A model generated the notes under the pieces. That model was not told where the DNA came from, ran no database searches, and worked only from the letters and a program-made list of their open reading frames with translations. Made by a program: the position numbers and the translations under genes. DNA of 64,000 nucleotides, taken from assembly GCF_001949145.1 (NCBI RefSeq), contig NW_019091440.1, positions 232,643 through 296,642 on the forward strand. The letters run 5' to 3'. Position 1 is the stretch's first letter; each line of letters opens with the position of its first letter. This DNA comes from Acanthaster planci (Eukaryota; Echinodermata; Asteroidea; Valvatida; Acanthasteridae). This document shows, one piece after another, positions 12,801-23,716 of this stretch.

Positions 12801-15800
12801 GATTTCCACTCAATCGCAGCTCAGTATTTTTAAGAGTTGAGATACATGTACATCATTCTTCAGTTGGAGAAAACAAGAAAGATTTGAGTTTGTAATTCTG
12901 CATGATTTGTGAATAGTTTTTGAGACTGCTGTGTTGGCTGCGACAGTTAACGTGGTGAAATTGTTCTGCATGCGATGGAAAAAAAGGAAAGATCAGATTT
13001 GTCTTGCCTAGTTTTGTGAATTTTGTGTCCCATTCTGTGAGTTTAGACACGGAAATTACATGTAAGCCTACGCATAAATTTTGGCTGGCTTGCAAGAACT
13101 ATTCTACCACTTTCCAACAAATGTTTTCAACATCATGACGTGTATAGAAATAGAACAGGGCTCATTGGATAGCACTCAGGCTGATAACCGTTGAAGGGTT
13201 CTTGTGGTTAATAATTGGGTTACTGGTTGATTTCTGCAGCAACAAAGCTTTCACTGTAATTTGAACCAAATCGCAGAAGTGATTGATGTGTATTCTCTGA
13301 TAACAAGACTCCATGTAACGCAGCAGTTTCTGATGGTGTGATACAAAGACCAGGTGCTACTTCACAGTGCACTTAAACCACTTTTACAGCACAGAACCTG
13401 TTGTTTTTTTTTTAAATTAACAAATTTTTTTCCCCCAGAAATTGCTTCTGCAAATGACATTCACAAAGCTAACATCATTCCCATTTCACTCTCCGGCAGA
13501 CTGATTTTGGAAATGAATCAAAAGTCAACGCATCAATCAGCCATAACCCTTGAAATCACAAGGACTAGTATGAAGCATGTAGGGATAATAAGTGCACTGG
13601 CCGGAAATATTTGACTGTCTTCAATGAAGCCTTAAAGAGGTTTGTGGGAGGGGTGGCCACGGCGACCAAATATTGTGATTTAGCGATTATAAGTGCAGGT
13701 TGGTAGAACTGCGTCAGGCAGCTGGACTTTCCTCATCCTTTGGGTTCTGAGGTACGGCTTTCTAGCTCCCCCCCCCCCGGTGGCTTTTTCCTTTCTTCCC
13801 TTAGATAGCCAAGTCCAGGGAATCTTGCAAAAGCTCTTGTTAAAGAAAACATCATTTCTCCGGAAGCTATTTCAAATCGAGTCATCTCAGCCATATTATA
13901 GAGCAAGAACACCCTTTACAGTCCCAGCATGCATCCACTTGGCACCGCCAACCGTCCTATCCTGTTACAAAGGCCTCGCTTCACATCAGGCACTTATACA
14001 GAGCTGGGCAGGTCACCAATATTTCATCTGAAGTCAAAAATTACAAAGCCGCCATCATGCAACCACGCACACACACGATACTATGCTCATGTTCTCTCTT
14101 GTGTTTCTTGTAGCAGCCAAATTTAGTTCTCCTCTCATTAGGCGTAGTGGAATTTTTTTTTGTTCATGCAGCCATGAAATAGACCACATTAATTCATTTA
14201 CCATTGCTTAATTAATAGACATCCAAGAAAGTTGTGTTCATTTAAAATAGTGAAGTTTTTCCGTTTCACCATTATTAGATTATGCCAAGATTATACAAGA
14301 ACTGTAAAAAAAAAGTTTTTTTGTTAACATTTTCATTATTTTACAGAAGTATTAAAGCTAGATTGTAAAGTTTATGAAAACTACCGCCTTGATTTTTGTA
14401 ATGTAAGAAATCCTTGAAACAATTCCTTGTACAAACGAATTAAATGGTGTGATTTTTTTCCTTCAGTATTTAGCACGTTTAGGTACATTTTGTGCTGAAG
14501 GTATATTGTAGTTGAGACATTTTTTTGTTTGTTTTATAAATGAATTTCTAGCTTTAGCGCTTTGTGGCAGAACTGAATATGCATTCAAATAATTTGCATC
14601 TGATTTACATATCTATGCCAAATGAAAACATGTTTACCGAAGTTGAAGTTTAGCTTATAAGTTTTTCTTTCTCGTTTACCCTTGAGTAGGATATTGACAT
14701 CACATTTGTGTTGATGTACATAAATCACTTTATTCAGCAATACTCTGATTTTGAAAATTTGTAAGAAAGGCATTGAAGAGATTGGTGTCAGCGGTGCATA
14801 TACATGTATGGAGCTTTTGTACCAGGCAGTTTCTTCTCAGTTCCTGATTTATTGTTGGGCAAGAAAACTGGACCATGAGCAGTGAAAATTTCACTTCAAA
14901 CTCTGAAGACATTTAAGTCACAAAATGCCTTTCACTCTTACTTGTAGTCGGGCCTCGCGTTCATTTTTTTAGCCAAATTAAGCGCAAAACGTATCGTGCA
15001 AAGGACCAGCGGGAAAAAAAACAAAAGTGAGACTTTTACAGTGCATCATATGGAAAAAAATGGAATAATGGTATGATGCGGGTCCAGATCTTAAGCAGCC
15101 TTTTTCTCAGTCGCATGTAGGCAGAATTAAGGGGATCTTGGCCTGCAAGAAACTGTAGAGTTTGCCTGGATATTGTCAGCCAGGCACTGGAGTACTGGCA
15201 CCTCCATTTTGGTTGGGCTTTTATATGTTTGCTTTTTTCTCTCCTCTCTCTTCAACCGTGATGTCAAGACTACTCGAGTCAAACATCTTCCCCTTGAACA
15301 CTTTCAGTGGTGAAGGAATAAGGGGTGTCTACTTCCACTGTAATTTCCAGCTGAAATGGCGTCTGCAAATTACAAGCAGACTCAGGTTCTTGCTCTCAGG
15401 AAATCTCTTCAGCCAGAGGGGAGGGGGGATGTGGGTATGGTTGAGTGTGATCCACTGAGAATCTTAACTGAAGATAGTTTTCCAACTTTAGGACATGTGC
15501 AGTAGTTATGATTTCTTTTTGCCCTCGGCTGCTTGCTTTAAATGTGCTTTGATGTGAATATATTTGCATGAAATTGTTATAAATATGATATACAAAGTGA
15601 AAATTATTTTTTATGATTAAGCAAATGACAGAGAGAAGAGGTGTGCATGCATTAAGAGTAGATTCTGTGCAGACATGCTGTGGTGTAAAATAGTACTAGA
15701 AATTAATCATGCATGAATGTTAATCCTTTGCTCATAAATATTCATGAAGGAAACAATGCCAAAAGTGGGACCATGTTCTGTCATTTTGAGTTGTGTGTTT

Positions 15801-18800
15801 TGTTCCTTTTGTATTGCACACACCGATTTTCATGGAGGAATTTCTTTTTATTAAAAAATGGGTTTACCTTTCAAAGCAAGTTGACCACGAAAATTGATTT
15901 TAAGAATGGAGATCTGGTCCTTTCGGGTATGTGAAACTTAAAAACAAGGCAGAAAATGCCACCGATTTGAATTTGGAGTGGCGGTTGTTGGGCAAATCAG
16001 ATACAGCAAGTTGGACCTGCTTACCTGAGTCTCATGAACAAGTCCTGTGTAAAGACCTGAGACTGACTTGACTGCCCACACATAGTATTCCTTGCACCCC
16101 TGTGGGATTCCATCGTCAATGATGACGGCATGTTTTTACAATTGGGCACAGATCCCAAATTATATCAGTTCGGAAAATGTGCTTTGGTCACAGCAATACA
16201 GAAGAACCCCTAAGGACAGGGTACCCTGTGAACTATCTTGGAGGAAGATATCCTCTGTGTTAGGAAAATTTTAACAAAGGTGTGAGGGCTCATACACCTG
16301 CTCACAACATGTGTTGGTCCTCACAAGAGGTAGCATGGAAAATGGGTGGCCATCACAGCTACGAAACACAGATTGCTTAGTGCAGGGATTAGGCCATTAA
16401 TAGGCTCAGTGTATGGCAAGGGGATATATCCACAGAATGGACCAAAGCATTTCTTTTCTTTACTATTCATTGGTAAAAACTGTTGTTGTGTGATACAAAT
16501 TATTGACGGTTTTTTGCACGGACTGCAAAAGAGGTGACAATCTGATAAGTCTCTGGTGACTGACACAGTTCATTGGCCTTTATACAATTCTGGAAATGCA
16601 ATGGAACGTTGTTTTGAATTATGCAACAACAAAAATGAAGGGGAAAGGAAAAAATTCCAGTACCTCTGCAAGTTTTACGTTACAACTTTGAAGCAATTGG
16701 AATGCACATCTGCTCTATTTTTGATACATGTACGTCACCTGAGAATGCCATTGGTGGAGTGATTTAATAATTTGACTTTAATGTTTACCGACTGCTTTAC
16801 AATGAACATTTTATGAGAAGTAGGTTTTAGATACATTGTAGGTTAGATATCTTGTCAAGACTTGAATGATACCTACAGGTGCATCATGGGGAGGCAAATG
16901 CATTTATGCCCTGCCCGTTTTATGATCTGCTCCGAGAAATTGGCCAGGCCCAATTCAAGGCTCTGCTTACTGTTGATTGTGTGAGCGTGATCTCTACTGA
17001 CAGTTCACGTACTTCTTGAGTGAGCATGGCATTGTACAGGGCAAGTGCCAAATTTGTGTGCTAGCTCAGCAGAGAATTACATTTATAGACGCTGAGAATC
17101 CATGCTAAAATGGAGGACAGCATACAGGCAAGGCAGGGAATGACTGAGGACATGTTTCCCATAGTTGTGTCCTCAGTCAATCACAAGTCCTCACAATGGG
17201 AAGCAGCCACAGTTGGACAGCAGTGTCCGTTGTGAATGCAGCCTTCAATTCTGCATGGTTGCAGATGGCTTGTGGGCTGGTGCTGTCCTCTGTTCTCAGA
17301 AATCAGTGTTACAGCATCACTTTGCCCTGGGGTACTAGGCTGTATACAAAGGCAGTGACTGGTATTTCGAGCATTTTGTCTAACCAAGGAAACTGACCAA
17401 ATCCACAAGGGAGGCTGTTGCTTGATTGTATAAAGGTCACATTTTGAACTAAAGTTGATATCTTGATTGCTTCAAATTGATGTTTTTTAAAAAGTATTAA
17501 ATAACAATCTTATTCACCAGGTTGGACAAAAAGATTTTTTAGTTAATTGTTCAGATTTCAGTCTTTTAAAATCACTAGCGCTGGTCAGCCATGTTGCCAC
17601 TGGTACCCAAGCAGAACTGTAGCTTGTTGCAGAAACTAAACCATGATCACTGGTTTTCAGTGCGTGCCACGGGGCTGAACCAATAGTTACAACCAGGGTA
17701 CCAACTTACCAACTAAATCTGAATGGGTACCAACTAAATCTGAACAAGTGTCAACCCCCTGGTTATACACTGTAAAGATCATGTGATAGGTTACCAGCTG
17801 AGAAATTTATGGTACATACATGTACATGTATATACCATTCAATCACTTTTGATTGACATATTGTACATTCAGACACAGGACATCTGACAACAGACCTGTG
17901 TTTTTATTTTAAATGGTTTCAATGTCTAAAATGTAGAATGGTTATGATGTAAACTTGTGACTGTAATTTCACCTGACTGACGATTCAATTGTACAGAAAA
18001 GAACGCCGACAAATACTTTTGGAATTGAAACTCTGGTAACAGTATGGTACCCGTATTTTCTATACTTGTATTAACGAATGATGTACATCTAGGAGGAAAA
18101 ACAAAAGGATCAATGTAATAAGACCGGATGTTAATATTGAAATAAATGACCTGAGGTGCTTTGCCAATTAAAAGGAGCGTCTTGTTGAGTTCAACTTTAA
18201 TTTTTGCCCTGTTGCATCAACATCTTATTTTCAAATTATTTGTGAGATCTAGTCCTAGATTGGCTCAGCGCTAACCAGCTTGGGAAGGATTTTTCATCTT
18301 CAGCTGGTACGTCCAGTGAAAACCTAGAAAAGGTGACAAAGCGTTCTCCGTTGCAGGTCCCAAAGAATGGTGTGGAATCTCAGACCCACATCCAAGTTTC
18401 ACTCCCTATTCAGACTGTTAAAACTACTCTTAAAAACTCCACCTGTTTTCTGTATCCTGATAATAAATGTGTTGAATACCGTAAATGAGTTCATTGCCTA
18501 TTAACATGAGTGGCACTGGTAGTTTTCTTCATAAAGTGCTTTATAGTAAGTATCTGTAATCATAAATGGGTTGGTCTGTAACGTTTAAAATATAATATAT
18601 AATTTACCATTTGTAACTTGGTAGTGCAAAATTACCAAGTTTCGTACTTGTATTGATATCGCAAAATTTTGACTCAAATGCAAGGTACAGGCCTTGCAAA
18701 TTAAACTGGAACTTGCTGAACAACTACTAGAACCATGCATGTTCTCTGTTTTAGCAGTGCCAGTTTGGGAATTTGAATCTTAATACATGGCGCTGTTTTC

Positions 18801-18804
18801 CAAT

Positions 18805-19213
18805 TAAAGGGCCATGCAAAATTTTCAATTTTTAAAATTTTGATTTTTTTTTTGACCCAGCCACCCCCATTTTCGATCAACAAAAAAGTGATTTGGTTGT
18901 ACAGTATTCAAACTCCCGGTGCAGAGTAATATATGACATTGCATGCAAGTACATGTGTACTTACACATGTAAAGTAAATACTGTATGTTAATGTGTCTCC
19001 GCACATGTGCACAGTTCGTACATGTGTGCTGTGCCATGGTTGTACATGTCGTGAAGTTCAGTTCGGTTGCATAGCCCTACTGTAGTTCAGGAAAGTCAAA
19101 GGATCCTTTTTTTTTTAAATCAAAATTGAATTTCGATTTTCCATTATTTTCCTTGACCCACCATTTTCAGAACGAATCGAAATTTGACATTGAAAATTTT
19201 GAATGGCCCCTTA
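18805..19213. mobile_element. Inverted-repeat element, AAGGGCCATGCAAAATTTTC ends
   Basis: About 409 bp. The left end AAGGGCCATGCAAAATTTTC is inverted at the right end GAAAATTTTGAATGGCCCCTT, with TA at both edges. The centre includes a GTACATGTG palindromic patch. There is no coding capacity; it is a MITE of uncertain superfamily. Confidence 0.7.
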
Positions 19214-20112
19214 GTAAGTTAGCTTTTCAAATTATGCAAAATTTAGGTATTATGGAAAACACTAGAACTGTTACAGAAAAAAATGAGTTATTCTCTTATT
19301 TGTAAAATGAGTTTTAGAATAAGAATTTGGGGACAGTGAGACTGTTTTTGGAAGAAGTAAGGGCCCTTTTACATAGAGGAGTGATAACAGGAGGTACATG
19401 TCGTTAACGGAAACCGGTCTCTCAAAGTCGAATCCATGCCGTGCGGTGTTGTACCGACAAGTTGGAAACCCCATCGGTATTGATATCATCATTTTAATGA
19501 CTATCAACGACGACAGTGCTGCACCAGTGGAAGAACTGAAGGCATGACAAAGATGTGAATACCCACTCTCAGTTCGTGATGCCACACAATGTATTTAACG
19601 AGACTGCTGATTGGCCAAAAAACAGTCATGGCACAGGATTTTTGAAAAAATAACTCCGGTTTCCAAATGCAGTCTACCACGTGTTTTTGTTTTTCGCTCT
19701 AAGTGTAAACGTGGCATAGGAATCCACAGTGTTCTGTAATTTGGTACCGTGCAAAACACCATTACTGTGGAAGTGGCACCCGAGCCATACAAATGGATTT
19801 TTTGGTGTGAAAATAATGACAGCTTAAAATAATTAATGTGCTGGTATTTTTGTAAGTATGAAAATTAGACAGTGTGGAAATGTAGACCCACTGAGCTGCA
19901 TGAGTGGGTGACTTGGAGTGTAAAGTAAGAGCAAGTGTGAAGGAACTATTACTGGATGTTGGTTGTCTACATGAAGAGAAGAAAAGTTGACTAGATGGTT
20001 CAGGACTCAAAACGTCGCATAATATAACAAACTACCCAAACTGATCTCGAGTTTGAAGTACAAGGGGTTGGCTTTGCACCTAACAATTTTTTTTTTTACA
20101 TTTGGCAAGTTA

Positions 20113-20361
20113 CATGAGGGTAACTCCAGAAATTAGGGGTCCGAAAGTGTGACATTTTTGTGTCCCTGATACATCTGACCTTTGTTTTGTATATGCCATG
20201 GAAATATCACCGGAATTGATTTCAAACTATGACTATTTATTTAGCAGGTAATTTGCATTACTTATCTCGGAAATTGGAAAATGTGTTCTGAACGTACAAA
20301 ATCATGTCAGATGTGACAGGGGCATGAAAAAATGGACCCCTAATTTCTGGAATTACCCATG
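20113..20361. mobile_element. MITE family 2, copy 1 (AGAAATTAGGGGTCC ends)
   Basis: About 249 bp with near-perfect 28-bp terminal inverted repeats (AACTCCAGAAATTAGGGGTC at the left, GACCCCTAATTTCTGGAATT at the right). The interior carries AGCAGGTAATTTGCATTACT, which recurs inverted in the element at 21575-21789. Confidence 0.8.
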
Positions 20362-20537
20362 TAGGATCTTGAAATGTTGGCATCTGGCTCATTCACGGTG
20401 TTAGTCTTAACTCTTTTCAACCTCCATGTTTGAGACATTTGGCGAGGTACATGTACATGTATGGATCTTTAAATGTCCAAATTGGGCTTATGCAAAGGGT
20501 CAGTTCTACACTGTACACACAGCAAGGCCAAGACTAG

Positions 20538-20790
20538 GCGCCATGCTACTGCCGTGCCAAACTTAATTGAAATAGGCGCGGCAATAGTGTGGCAGTAGTG
20601 CGGCAATAGCGTGCGGCAATAGAGCGGCAGTGCTAAACGCCGAACTTTAAGAGGAGTGTCGTGCCACTGCCGTTTGGACTACAGCAAACCTAAAGGGCTT
20701 GCTGTGCCAAATTGCACCAAATGCTGTGCTATTGCCATGCCGAACTTAAAAAAATTAAATTATATGAGTTCGGCACGGCAATAGCCCAGG
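20538..20790. repeat. Fold-back element built of GGCAATAG / CTATTGCC units
   Basis: Several GCGGCAATAG or GTGGCAGTAG units (20575-20632) face CACTGCC, CTATTGCC and GGCACGGCAATAG units. The outer edges (CTACTGCCGTGCCAAACTTA and GAGTTCGGCACGGCAATAG) are inverted copies. It is likely a decayed fold-back transposon. Confidence 0.6.
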
Positions 20791-21574
20791 TGTAAGGTAT
20801 GTTAAATCCCTAGGGCAAGTGTGTAAAATCGTATTGAATTCAGAGGATTTAAACCCTGTGTCAGTCTTTAGCATGAAACATCACTGGTTGTTATCAGTAA
20901 GACTGGAAAAAGCAACAGTAAGACTCCCATGTGTATGTGAATGACTAGGATTTAAGCCTCTGATATTTTGGTTTGAACATTTCCAATATGGAAGATGCTA
21001 GTCAGTTGCCAGTTTATTTTCACAGTTAACCCTAACCTCCTGGCACAATGAACATCAAACAAAAGAAGCATGATGCAACTAACATTGTTAAAGCACTGTG
21101 TTTCGGAGGATTTGGGACTATTGGGGTTAGAGAGTCAGCAAAATCGATGGACCAATAGGAGAAACAGTTTTAGTTGTTACCGTTATATATATATTTTTTT
21201 AATATTCCAAAGTAAAAGTACTACATGGCTCATAGCTTTACAAGTTCTGCCCAGTTTCAAAAACTTGCAAGCTTCATTATCAAAGTACTCAAGTCCAGTT
21301 AATGCCGCATTAATTTTGCAGCTGAGAGAACTTTGTCCTGAGAAACAAAGAGAACTGCAGTTTAATTTCCGTACCTGTGCAACGATCACAGGGATTTGTG
21401 GATTCGTTTATTTGTCCAGGGATTATATCAAAATCACACCAATGTGCAGTAGAATAGTTTAGCACGATGTTGATTTTATGACCTTTTTTGTGCATATTCC
21501 GTGGTAAACATTCTATGGCCTTTTTATACAAGTCACTTGTATGAGAGGGCTTTGAATTAATTAAGGCCATATTT

Positions 21575-21789
21575 ATATGGGTCATTCTATAAATCTAAGG
21601 TCCAAGTGTTATTTGTGACCTTGTTACATCTTATGTATGATTTGTATGTAACGGTATGTTTAAAACACAATTTTTAATTTCTGAGAATGATTAAGTAATG
21701 CAAATTACCTGCCAAACAAATAAGAATACTTTGAAGTCAACAGGCTCACCAAAAAACTGTTGGACTCTGAATTTATAGAATGACCCATA
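21575..21789. mobile_element. MITE family 2, copy 2 (ATGGGTCATTCTATAAAT ends)
   Basis: About 215 bp. TATGGGTCATTCTATAAAT at the left is inverted as ATTTATAGAATGACCCATA at the right. The inner segment AGTAATGCAAATTACCTGCC is the reverse complement of the core of the element at 20113-20361. A partial relative lies at about 26085-26180. Confidence 0.78.
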
Positions 21790-22409
21790 GGTGATATGGT
21801 ATGCACCATAAAAACCTTCTAAGGGTTCTTGTTGGCCATCTGGAGAGGCCAGTTTGTTGCCTCAGGACGATGTCCCTGGAAGGCGCCAACACCATACATG
21901 CCCAAAACTTAGTCCGTGACTTGTGGAGATTCTGGTTCATGCGAAAGCCTTTTGCAAGTTAAAATTTGCATAAAATCTGCTACATCGAATTCCTTAAATT
22001 CACTAATTTGAAATCTCCATACTAAAGACACTGTTGCTATACCTTGTGACATTTATGTGCAATTACATAGCTCGGTATACCAGATTTTATACCAATTTAA
22101 CTCACGAATGACTTGTTGTCATAGGTTTTTATTTAAAAGAAAACATCAATCCCACTCCACAAGCATGTGAATGGGCATTAAGAAAAAAAAACTGAAAATA
22201 ATTTGTGATGAAATAGATTGTGCAGAGACTACTGCAAGCGTGGAACACAAAGCTCTTACGGTGTGTGGGGTCCAGGCCCGCCTAAGGGGCCCAGGAACAT
22301 TTTGGGATTGTGTATGCACTGCAGTGCGATCTGAGGCAATGCCTGGTCCCTTTGCTCCTGATATATTGAAGCAAAATCTTCTCAGTCATAAGGATATTTT
22401 TCATTATTC

Positions 22410-22415
22410 TTTATT
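22410..22415 (-). terminator. TGFBRAP1: Candidate poly(A) signal of TGFBRAP1
   Basis: First AATAAA on the minus strand downstream of the stop, about 960 nt from it. If used, the 3' UTR would include the hairpin at 22652-22752 and the duplicated segments at 22855-23315. Confidence 0.35.
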
Positions 22416-22651
22416 GATGCAACTACAACACCACTCGCACCATGCTTTTCCAGGATTGTAACGCTTGCAAAACTGAAACTGAACTCCAAGACCAAAACTT
22501 GAAGGAAAAAAAATGGAATTCCAGTTAAACCGGAAAGATTCCCATGCCTGCAAAAAATACTAAAGCCAAAGACTGGATTCTCTCACTGGACTTGAGCATT
22601 TAAGGCCTGGTTAACCAAATCTGCAGGTGAAACTTACAGAGGCACTGCGTG

Positions 22652-22752
22652 GTAGCCATCTTGTAGGGCAGTTCTTTTGCTCCACAGGAAAACCTACTTT
22701 GTACATACATGTACTCTGTGGAACAAAAGTACTGGCCTGCAAGATGGCAGCC
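22652..22752. repeat. Long imperfect hairpin in the predicted TGFBRAP1 3' UTR
   Basis: The left arm (22652-22687, ending TTTTGCTCCACAG) pairs with the right arm (22715-22752, CTGTGGAACAAAAGTAC then GCAAGATGG). The stem is roughly 36 bp, imperfect, with a loop of about 27 nt. Confidence 0.7.
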
Positions 22753-23097
22753 ATACAAACCCTCTCTTGGCCCAGCTATGGATACATCCACTGTAGGCAT
22801 GTTCCAAAATGTATGCGAACTGTCGAAGACATTGAGCACTAGACACTGAGCACTAGACACAACACTTGGATGCAACCAAACCAGTGTCCTTTTAATAAGC
22901 CTCGAGCTAGACCAAGAGAGGGCGCAATTTTCTTAGCAATGGAGGCTTTTTTGGTCAGAACTGTACTTCACTGGTTCACGAACGACTATGAAATGCACGC
23001 ATTACGGTAGCATGGCTACCAACAAAATAAATATTCCTGACCAATACGGTTCTTTTCAACCGATGAGGGGGTGCTTCTGGTCGAGGCAGATAACTCT

Positions 23098-23315
23098 GCT
23101 AAACTGCATATAGTGCCCTCGTCGGTTCATGGACAAAGTTGAAACTTCCAAACGGAGCCTCTTAACAGTTTTCACCTGGCAAAGACCCAGACCATACCAA
23201 AGGCACAACACTGGGATGAGGCCAAGCCAGTGTCCTCCAGTCACCCTCTCTGTTTAACTGTATGCAGCGCCCTCATCAGTTCATGCACAAAGTCAATACT
23301 TTCCAAACGAAGCCT
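23098..23315. repeat. Direct duplication (about 154-bp period) in the TGFBRAP1 3' UTR
   Basis: A 63-bp segment around GCCCTCGTCGGTTCATG (23115) recurs as GCCCTCATCAGTTCATG (23269), with TTCCAAACGGAGCC and TTCCAAACGAAGCC at the ends. A further fragment, ACACAACACTTGGATG near 22858, matches GCACAACACTGGGATG at 23202. The second copy ends 57 bp after the stop codon. Confidence 0.75.
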
Positions 23316-23371
23316 GAAGTTTTTTCGATATACATGGATGTTTGAGAGAAGGGGCCAACTTCCCTCCTGTC

Positions 23372-23716
23372 CTATCTCTTCTCGGCGCCAACTTTGGTGC
23401 TGAAGAGACGCCCGGTCACGGGGCAGACGGCCTTGTTCCATGCGCACTGGGCATGCACGATCACGCCGTTCGGGTAGCGGACAAAGGCTGGCTCCAGGAA
23501 GGGCCGATTGCAGACCTGGCATGGCCGGTCGTCGCCCAGGTAGATGGGGTCGCGCTGCTGGCGGATCTGGCCAGCCTTGAGGTTGAGGTTCTCGGTGCGG
23601 GCCAGCGCCCGCTGGAGCTTGGTGATGCGGGTGGCGTGCAGGCTCTGCCGCACCGTGTTGGTCAGGAACTGGGACAGCAGTGCTGTGGACCAGTTCTCTG
23701 GAATGAGTTGGAGAAC
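23372..23716 (-). CDS. TGFBRAP1: TGFBRAP1 coding exon 21, C-terminal zinc-binding segment and stop (residues 750-863)
   Basis: Begins VLQLIPENWSTALLSQFL. It carries the C-terminal zinc-binding segment of the Vps39/TGFBRAP1 family: CQVC (815-818), EPAFVRYPNGVIVHAQC with H837 and C840, and one further Cys at 847. The TAG stop is at 23374-23372. The open frame extends 90 bp upstream of the acceptor, but homology and the AG place the exon edge at 23716. Confidence 0.96.
   Translation of the reverse strand, partial: VLQLIPENWSTALLSQFLTNTVRQSLHATRITKLQRALARTENLNLKAGQIRQQRDPIYLGDDRPCQVCNRPFLEPAFVRYPNGVIVHAQCAWNKAVCPVTGRLFSTKVGAEKR

Larger units (their letters stand above)
8847..22409. other. 3' UTR then intergenic region, no gene supported
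   Basis: The start must include the 3' UTR of the P/E-rich gene; an ATTAAA at 9549 and an AATAAA at 9874 are possible poly(A) signals. The rest, to the convergent end of TGFBRAP1, has no exon with recognisable homology or coding bias on either strand. It contains inverted-repeat elements at 18805-19213, 20113-20361, 20538-20790 and 21575-21789, and TACATG-rich patches. Confidence 0.5.
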
